Positions 58,701 through 64,000 of a DNA stretch of 64,000 nt are shown here, piece after piece. The position numbers and the translations under genes are program-made. The stretch spans positions 34,960,368-35,024,367 of the forward strand of contig OZ035960.1 of assembly GCA_964034945.1 (NCBI GenBank), read 5' to 3'. How positions within the stretch are numbered: position 1 is the stretch's first letter; each line of letters begins with the position of its first letter. Source of the DNA: Chrysopilus asiliformis. Lineage: Eukaryota; Arthropoda; Insecta; Diptera; Rhagionidae. The notes below the pieces were generated by a model. That model did not search any database. It had not been told where the DNA came from and was given only the letters and a program-made list of their open reading frames with translations.

Positions 58701-60563
58701 AAATAGAGGATGATCACCGTAAATATACCTACCCTAAGCTGGTTTTCAAATGTAGTATAACCATAAAAAATTAAGTGCGATTAAAACTTCTTGTGATATC
58801 GTAATGGGAAATCCTGTCTATTACGAAAATAGTTAATTTCAATTACAAAAATAGGCAAAATCGGATATTTTTAACTACTTAGTAGTTAAATTTACTATTT
58901 TGTGATTAAATTGACTATTTTTGTAATTGTAATCAATTAAGTATATTGTAATTGAAATTAATCATTTTAGTAATAGTCCCGATTACCCATTATAAAATAG
59001 TTGAATTTACTATTTTTTCCTTGCGTGTTCGAAAGAAGTTGTAAAAATGATTTCAATTTTTAAAGAGTTAAAGGAGTGAAATTTGTAGTGTCCTTTAAAT
59101 ACCTTAACTCTGATTTAAGGGTCGTCACAGATTGGCGGGATTTTTACTTTCCTATGCTGTAGAGAGAAAGTATTGTATTCATGACGGAGACCGACTCGGG
59201 AACGGGGGTAGATAGAAATTTTCTGCTCAGTACGAAATCCATTGCAGGCAAAATTATGAGGAAGTCTTTGCATCTGTCTGTCAGTCTGTCCGTTGTACGT
59301 ATCTTAAATAACTCGAGAACGCGTTGAGCTAGCGACTTGAAATTTTCTGTAAATGAGTTTTACGAAAAACGTAGTTTTCTATCAGCTTTTGGAAAGGTAA
59401 CGGTAGATATAAGGGGTACCTCTCAGTTTTTTTTTGTTTTAAAAAAATACAGTCTTTTTAGAACTCCCCAAAAACTATGTATATGCGCTTTTAGGGAAAA
59501 AATTAATGTAACAAAATTTAAAGGATATAAAATTTTCCACAATTTTTTGCTTCAACAGCTTTTACGTTTCTGTAATAGTTCGCAACATACTTCAAAAAAA
59601 TTAAGATTTTTGAAAAAATACATATAAGCAAATTCAATGAAAATAAAATTTCCTGCATTTTTTTTCTTAAGCGCTTTTTACGTATCTTTGACAGTTCTCC
59701 AGATATTTCGAATAAAAATTGTTTTTTACATATTTTTTCCGAAACTAAATATTGCAGAGGAAAGTTTTGTGTTGTAATATTTTTGTATGGAATACCGCGG
59801 ACACACTCCCCAAAATCCCCCGTCTTTCTTTGCCTCTATAAATGTGACTTTATTTTTCCACCAAAATGGATTTAATTTTTTCACCATTGCCTCCTCGCAA
59901 TTCTGGATTTTCTAGTTTTTAAATCTGGAACTGCCCATAAAAACCTTTCGGTAATTCCCAATTTCGTTTACTTCAGCTCTCCGCGTAGAATTTCTTTTTT
60001 TTTTAATATTCGCAATTGTACTTACTAATAATGCAATATTCAGCATAACGACTTCATCGTCTTCCCGGTGTCCTTCGGATAATTCTTCCTGCCAAATTAA
60101 GGGGTGGCGCGGCTTTGACGAAACCGTTCCATTGTCATTGAAAATGATATCACCATGTGATATTATCTCTCTGTTAAAAAGTCAATCAGAAATAATTTTA
60201 ATTTTACCCGCAATAATAATTTGGGTCAATAACAATGAAAACTTACTTATAAACATAAGGGCCAACTTCTTCGACTCTCATTTTATCACGACCGGCGAGA
60301 AAATCTTCAGAATTCGTTATATTAAAAAGATATATCTTAACGTACAGGTCAACCGGTGGTTTTTCCCACAAATTGAATATTTCTCCATCAGGACCAAATA
60401 CTAATTTCTAAAAATATTATTGCAATATGAAATTATCATATTTCTTGTAATTTGTTTTTAAAAAAACTCACCCAGCGAAATATAAGTTCATATGGTTGAA
60501 ATATTCGTACTAATATAGCGACCGTTATTGCCAATAAGCCTCCGGCCATCAACAGGAAAACAC
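40729..60563 (-). CDS. Scavenger receptor class B / CD36-family protein (5' end not found)
   Basis: Ten coding exons join in frame: 60563-60472, 60407-60247, 60170-60026, 48986-48786, 48722-48495, 48430-48313, 46781-46615, 45995-45870, 45808-45344 and 40911-40729. They give about 627 residues, lacking only the first exon. The first visible exon holds the N-terminal membrane segment (VFLLMAGGLLAITVAILV). The ectodomain shows family blocks KPPVDLYVKIYLFNITN, VEEVGPYVY, FNDNGTVS, NIALLSIA, LLIRQT, GLYDTYRG and NKCYCRD. The second membrane segment is ILGFWAVLFGGGLCLLLAV. Family members bind lipids, lipoproteins, carotenoids or pheromone ligands; which applies here cannot be said. Odd features: a cytoplasmic tail of about 168 residues, Ser/Asp/Glu-rich, against a few to about 45 in CD36 and SR-BI, and an 11 kb intron. 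The start exon is presumably upstream of 60563. Confidence 0.9.
41315..42300. repeat. Repeat with diverged 190-bp tandem duplication, receptor last intron
   Basis: The left edge AAGGCCATAGAGGGATAAGG resembles the end of the palindromic element at 42461, so it may be a relative. At about 41908-42270 two diverged copies of a unit of about 190 bp run in tandem (shared AATTCTCTACAAAAAAGGTT and CAGTTTTCGAGATA/TAGTTTTCGAGATA blocks). No coding sequence. Confidence 0.55.
42461..44837. mobile_element. Giant palindromic (foldback-type) element, about 2.4 kb
   Basis: The left arm (about 42461-43470) is matched, with few differences, by the reverse complement of the right arm (about 43830-44837). Examples are GGCCATAGCCGAATAAGG at both outer ends, ACTTCCGGCCGTTATAAGGG, GTTAACCACTTCATGCACTGC and ACAGTATAATACTGCGAAAA toward the centre. 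Only about 360 bp in the middle is unpaired. It sits inside an R1 repeat fragment (42302-42460 and 44838-44965), so it is an insertion. No transposase is visible. The arms encode only short frames in mirror-image pairs. It lies in the last intron of the scavenger-receptor gene. Confidence 0.85.
44966..45343. other. Receptor last intron, exon-proximal part
   Basis: Intronic sequence leading to the donor at 45343. Nothing further is seen. Confidence 0.4.
46782..47546. other. Receptor intron, proximal part
   Basis: A+T-rich intronic sequence without recognisable features, bounded on the right by the Helitron-like repeat. Confidence 0.4.
47547..47996 (-). mobile_element. Helitron-like repeat with intact 3' hairpin
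   Basis: Read on the minus strand it starts ACTAATATATAAAAATGAG, followed by GTTGGTG(TCTG)n. It ends with the hairpin CCGGGCGAAGCCGGG, then TCCAAATTCTAGT. An internal block (CTTACCCCCTCCCCTTACTC) is duplicated at about 47660 and 47821. The CTAG end preceded by a hairpin is the Helitron 3' signature. Similar to 4908-5313 and 63049-63272. Confidence 0.55.
48987..49783. repeat. Receptor 11 kb intron: decayed Helitron-like repeats
   Basis: A (TCTG)n run near 49239-49256 and phrases such as GGAAGGTCCTGTAAGGATAA and TTTTCGGGGTCGCTGATCA (about 49690-49785) show remnants of the 4908-5313 repeat type. No exon. Confidence 0.5.
49784..50370. mobile_element. TIR element inserted in a Helitron-like repeat
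   Basis: The left border ATCACTGTAGAAAATG and the right border read inward, ATCACTCTAGAAAATTTT, form short TIRs. Outside them the host phrase GTCGCTGATCA...TGATGAATCCGG continues as in other Helitron-like copies. The interior repeats GGTAATTTTAAAC/AAAATTACA motifs. No coding capacity; superfamily unknown. Confidence 0.5.
50371..51740. other. Receptor 11 kb intron, repeat tail then unique sequence
   Basis: The Helitron-like host repeat ends at about 50607 with GGCAACGACGGATATGCAAGC. From there to 51740 the DNA is A+T-rich, with no gene seen. Confidence 0.45.
51741..52545 (-). repeat. R1 repeat, fullest copy, with nested TTAA MITE
   Basis: The copy runs from ATACCCGTATGATGAAACC to GGTTTTCAATAATTGCC in the opposite sense to the others. 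ACCCGTATGGTGA-type sequence lies near both ends in inverted orientation. It contains a (GTCC/GTCT)n tract at 51880-51935 and is interrupted by the 52025-52255 element. Confidence 0.65.
52025..52255. mobile_element. TTAA-flanked MITE (piggyBac-like), family D
   Basis: A 15-bp perfect TIR CCCTCTAACCGGAAT at both ends is bordered by TTAA (52021-52024, 52256-52259). Uninterrupted R1 copies contain a single TTAAC at the same point (for example near 6010), which supports the insertion. 231 bp, with no coding. Confidence 0.85.
52546..54860. other. Receptor 11 kb intron, mostly unique A+T-rich DNA
   Basis: No exon is visible. A faint (TCTG)-type run with AACTCAATAACCATTAAACC near 54467-54520 marks another decayed Helitron-like copy. 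Confidence 0.45.
54861..56989. mobile_element. Long-TIR transposon, CAAAGATTATACTC ends, 7-bp TSD
   Basis: The left end CAAAGATTATACTCTAAGAT and the right end, its reverse complement, continue similar for about 100 bp and remain weakly alignable to about 55080 and 56700. A 7-bp repeat CTCCATC flanks the element (54854-54860, 56990-56996). The start CAnAGATTA and the 7-bp TSD recall the P-like element at 612-1084. An R2-family copy fills the middle (about 55330-56540). No transposase frame is recognisable. Confidence 0.7.
55330..56540 (-). repeat. R2 repeat family, longest copy, nested
   Basis: It reads on the minus strand from TTCTACGGAGTATAATAAAG through a (TCTG/TCAG)n tract (about 56388-56407) and GAGCTAGCGCCATGAAATTTT. 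The sequence 59137-60000 is a plus-strand relative. No coding sequence. Confidence 0.55.
56990..57467. other. Intronic sequence left of a palindromic MITE
   Basis: Contains the left part of a small repeat (tcaccgtaaatatacctacc from about 57421) that recurs at 58708. No gene. Confidence 0.4.
57468..57665. mobile_element. Palindromic MITE (CCACAGAGC ends) with empty-site paralogue
   Basis: The 198-bp unit is a near-perfect palindrome: CCACAGAGCTTCTATAGAAC at the left, its complement at the right, with blocks such as GAGCGACAAAAATATGGCG pairing inside. TATAA flanks both ends (57463-57467, 57666-57670). The surrounding repeat also occurs uninterrupted at about 58708-58800, where a single TATAA is followed directly by CCATAAAAAA. 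This shows the insertion point. Confidence 0.85.
58804..58990. mobile_element. TA-flanked MITE
   Basis: The left end ATGGGAAATCCTGTCTATTA pairs imperfectly with the right end (read inward ATGGGTAATCGGGACTATTA), and the arms continue through TTAATTTCAATTAC. TA precedes and follows (58802-58803, 58991-58992). 187 bp, largely self-complementary. Confidence 0.7.
59137..60000 (+). repeat. R2 repeat family copy next to a receptor exon
   Basis: Starts with TACTTTCCTATGCTGTAGAG and AGTATTGTATTCATGA, followed by (CTGT)n (59274-59291), GAGCTAGCGACTTGAAATTTT and (from about 59640) the decayed 3' part. It ends just before receptor exon 60170-60026. Confidence 0.5.
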
Positions 60564-61294
60564 CTGAAATTAAAATAACATTAAGTTAATCTGGTTTTTA
60601 AGTAATTGTTTTGAACTTGCAAGGGAATGTTAGGTTATATGAAAATACATAAGCATAAGGAGTGGTATTAATGATACGACAGAATTAACACAGACTTAAC
60701 GATACGATACGACGAAGGGGGATTGATCCCTTTGTTTTTGAAAAAAGTTTTTTGAGTGAGAAAAAAGTTTACTCCCAGAAAACCCAAACGTTTAAGATTA
60801 GGTAATTAAAAGTCATTCAATTAATTTAAAATTGCGCTAAAATATATGACATATTGCCAAACAAGATCAAAGTGCTAGATTTCCCAATATTATAAGTAAT
60901 TTTGGGCAATTAGTGGTTGAAAACTAGGCCTGTAACAAGACAAGCCGTACTTATTTGAAAAACAAAATAAGTTATTTCCGACTTCTATATATAATTTCAT
61001 TTATAGACGAGAACGAAGCAGAAAAAACAGAATTTTCTTAAAATCCGTGGGGGTTTGTAAGCAAGCTTACAAAAAACTATTTTCTTAACTGCAATTACGT
61101 TAATGTTTAGTAATTAAAGCGGCCTAGATTTAGTTTTTTAATGCACATCAAAGTAAATACTCATAAGTACAACAAAGTATTTGTATTAGGTTAAAAATTT
61201 TGTAATTAGAATATTTTGTTTCTAAATGTGCCTAATAGTAACTGTGCTCCTACATAGGTTACATAAAAATATTTAGATGCTGTAATTTGTACTC
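60564..61294. other. Upstream intron or flank of the receptor gene
   Basis: If the receptor start exon is further right, this is intron. No ATG exon with a phase-1 donor (needed to complete the first codon at 60563) could be recognised. Confidence 0.35.
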
Positions 61295-62072
61295 TACACT
61301 GAGAACAAAATGCAGATTTTCGCAAATTTGTGAGAGCTAAACTTTCTGTATGCCGACCAAAGTTTCTTTCTGCGAGCCAAACTTTCTCTCTGTCAACCTA
61401 AATTATCGTTATGGATCGTGCATTTTCTCCGCAACAGTAAACTAAAAAATGGTTTGCCTTTTGGCTAAAACAGATAAACTGTTTGAAAATATACTAATTT
61501 TGTTCCTGGAACCAAACTTTCCCTATAAAAACAAAACTTTTTCACGATATACCGCTAGAAGCGTAGCAGAAGAAAAACTTTTCGTCCTAGAAATAAACAA
61601 GTTTCGACGCGAGGATTAAACGTAAATTAAATTTACTATTTGTCATCAAACTCGAAAAAAGTGCCAAATGAATTTTTTTTTCAGATATTTTCGTTCTTGA
61701 AGTTTGCCTGCTCAAGGTAAACTAATCAAATTTCTTTGGCACGAGGAGCGAAACTATTCAGTAGCACAGTCACATATGCCTCCCGTTTTAGGTACCAATT
61801 CTATTCAGAGTTGAGCAATCGGAAACGACGCCAGACTTGGTAACAGGCAAGTCTAGGTTCGATCCCCGGCTGTGCAAGACAAAATAACTTTACAATCTTC
61901 AACAATTTAATTTTTAAAATAATAAATAAGGACTTTCAAATGATAAAATCATAAAATTCTCTTCGCATATTTATTGTTAAAAATATAAAAACCAAACTAT
62001 CAGTTTGTTTTCGGAGGGTAAATACTTTTCAAAAAATTGGCTTGACTCAAGTAAACCTTTTTTCTCAGTGTA
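61295..62072. mobile_element. Candidate TIR element containing a pol III B-box-like site
   Basis: The left TACACTGAGAACAAAA and the right end, read inward, TACACTGAGAAAAAAGG form short TIRs. Inside, GGTTCGATCCC at 61856-61866 matches the tRNA B box, and GCACAG upstream (about 61764) could pair with CTGTGC after it. The A-to-B box distance is too long for a tRNA gene. It may be a tRNA-derived SINE or chance. Confidence 0.4.
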
Positions 62073-63048
62073 TATTTATTTAATAAATATAGTTTTATCA
62101 AGCTTCGCACACTTGGTAAGAAACACATCCATGAAATTCATTTATAATATTAAGAGCTAGTGCAAAAAAAAACAATTTTTGAAGAATTTCAAGAAAAATG
62201 TCGAGCACGAACAAAAAGGTATTTAATGTAATTAAGGTAAATGTTCAAACTACATCTAAGTATATCACATCATGTGCAAAAGCATTACTTAAAGATAATT
62301 TTACAGGTTTTTCTCGCCTGTTCAGAAGTATGCCACGACTTTTATCAAGTGATGGTCTTTTTTATATGAACGAGAAACGGAAATAAATGATAAAAATCCT
62401 TGCCCTAAAAACATTATCGAATTTTCACGCATCGATTGGTGTAGGTCATGTTAAGTCGTGTATATTAATTTAAATATCAATCAATACTAATGACAAATTA
62501 GTTAATAAATTTAAAAATAAAAAAAAACTATCGCTAGTTCAAAATCCTAGCAGAAAACTCTAAATGAGAATTACTCTTGAATAAGGGGTTTGGATTTTAT
62601 TAATCTTTTTTTTAAAAAAATTCATATCTCATTTTGCATAATAAATTGGTCTGCAGAAATGCAACGATAGACATTCAAAAATGACCGGTTAACCTTCTAC
62701 GAACGGTTGACGAACCGCTGACTGTACTCTTGATCTGAATTGTGTGAAAACATACTCGTAACAGGGAAAAATGCAAGCAATCCGAGTTTCATAGCCCTGA
62801 TGCGATCGAAGTTTTTCGAACCGCTTAACTTAACACTTAACACTTAAATCACTCTTCGAAGGCAATATTTAGTCGAGATTCAAAGTCAAGATCAGACCAC
62901 TTATACGTTATGCCGCTTGTTTTATTAGAGTTTCTTAAGATTTTATCGCGAATTGTAGGAAATTTTATCAGCATAGTGGCTTCAATTTTTACAAGAATTG
63001 TTGAAAAGTTCTTTAAAATATTTTTTACAAAAAAATAACAAATATACT
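62073..63048. other. Right-hand region, no supported gene
   Basis: A 62-codon frame at 62198-62386 starts in good context (AAAAATGTCG) but matches nothing known to me. A splice reading (donor after AAAAAG, acceptor TTTTACAG at about 62306) would give only about 28 residues. I do not annotate a gene. Confidence 0.35.
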
Positions 63049-63272
63049 AATATATAAAAATGAGTTGGTGTCTGTCTGTCTGTCTGTCTGTCTGTTCCTC
63101 TTTCACGCAAAAACGGCTGAACCGATTGGCCTGAAATTTGGCATAGATGTTCGGCGGGGATCCAGCCCCAACATAGACCCATTAAAAAGTTTTTAAGTTC
63201 TTTCCGGTTTTTTTCGTATTCTAAAACTTAGACAAAAAACTTAACCCGGCAACGACGGGTATGCAAGCTAGG
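63049..63272 (+). mobile_element. Helitron-like repeat, short copy
   Basis: It begins ACTAATATATAAAAATGAG, then TTGGTG(TCTG)n, and ends with the hairpin CCCGGCAACGACGGG followed by TATGCAAGCTAG. Compare 47547-47996 and 4908-5313. Confidence 0.55.
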
Positions 63273-64000
63273 GTTTTATAAATGGTTAGAGATATTTATG
63301 TCCTTTTTAACTAAAAATGCCGATAAAATTACGTTGTTAAGAAACGTGAGGCTATTAAAAAAAATCAATTTGTATTAAAATTCTTTAAATCTTTATTAAA
63401 ACTTTTAGAGTATTTTTTTCAAAAAAATGTCGTGAGATCATACTTTTGTGTCAAATATCATTGAACTATTTCATTGATCTATACTAAGAAATTCAAAATC
63501 GAAATGGAAACATTTATTAGCACCAAAATGTTAACGAATCATATTTTTATTCATTCAAGTGAAGGTTTTTTTTAATCTTCCGGTTGGTCATTTCTTGATG
63601 CACGATTTTGATTAATAGAAATCAAACCCACGACCTTTTTTCAGATAATAAAATATAAATTAATTGAAGTTGTTGGGTGAAATCTTGGTTGATACTTTTA
63701 AAATGGTCCAAATATTTCAACAACTGAAATTTCATGTCCAAAAACCTTCGAGTATATCTCAAAATATGGCAAATTTCAAAAAAAAAGTTTCAAAATAGTA
63801 TTGCAAAAAGTGTTGCAGTATTTTCACCCAAAGTTACAATTTATATTATGGATTGAAAGTTTATACAAGTATATTGAACACACATAAATTGATATGATTT
63901 ATGAAAAAGTCTTTTAGGAAAAACCAATTTCAACAAGTTTTTTTTTTATTTTTTAGTTTTATTATAAGTGCGTCAACATTATTTCAAAATTCTCATTAGT
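63273..64000. other. Right edge, no gene seen
   Basis: A+T-rich sequence with homopolymer runs and no recognisable exon. The receptor first exon or its promoter could lie here or beyond the window. Confidence 0.35.

Noticed and set aside
62198..62386. 62-codon frame MSSTNKKVFNV... in good start context
   Set aside because: No recognisable motif, no neighbour support and no transcript evidence; recorded but not called a gene.

Overview
This is an A+T-rich, intron-bearing, repeat-dense stretch of an insect nuclear genome. The gene families support this: glycoprotein-hormone subunits GPA2 and GPB5, an insect-type carnitine carrier (congested-like trachea) and a CD36/scavenger receptor class B gene. 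Proteins are interrupted by GT-AG introns, and intergenic and intronic DNA is packed with short DNA transposons. I favour a fly (Diptera), but the sequence alone does not settle the order or species.

Eight protein-coding genes can be reconstructed with in-frame exon junctions. From left to right they are: dynein-2 light intermediate chain (minus, 2861-4019); glycoprotein hormone beta-5 (minus, 6416-6998); a KLHL10-type BTB-Kelch protein (minus, 7330-16429, with a 5.6 kb last intron); glycoprotein hormone alpha-2 (plus, 18625-19051); carnitine O-acetyltransferase (minus, 19479-23328); 1-Cys peroxiredoxin 6 (plus, 24917-25824); mitochondrial carnitine/acylcarnitine carrier colt (plus, 26365-38773), whose 9 kb third intron contains a complete secreted leucine-rich-repeat gene on the opposite strand (29480-32684); and a scavenger receptor class B gene (minus, 40729 to beyond 60563), whose first exon is not identified and may lie outside the window.

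Two functional groupings stand out. The two subunits of the thyrostimulin-like heterodimer, GPA2 and GPB5, sit within 13 kb of each other with only KLHL10 between them. Carnitine acetyltransferase and the inner-membrane carnitine/acylcarnitine carrier lie close together, separated only by peroxiredoxin 6. GPA2 and the carnitine acetyltransferase gene are convergent.

The rest is mainly transposon-derived. Several insertions have intact terminal inverted repeats (TIRs) and target-site duplications (TSDs) that can be read by eye. They include two hAT-type elements with 8-bp TSDs, one carrying a zinc-finger remnant; a possible P-like element with a THAP remnant and 7-bp TSD; four TTAA-flanked piggyBac-like miniature elements (MITEs) with unrelated TIRs; a 213-bp solo LTR; Helitron-like repeats with (TCTG)n tracts; a 2.4 kb near-perfect palindrome; and several smaller palindromic MITEs. 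Many are nested inside one another. No rRNA gene, CRISPR array or convincing tRNA gene was seen.
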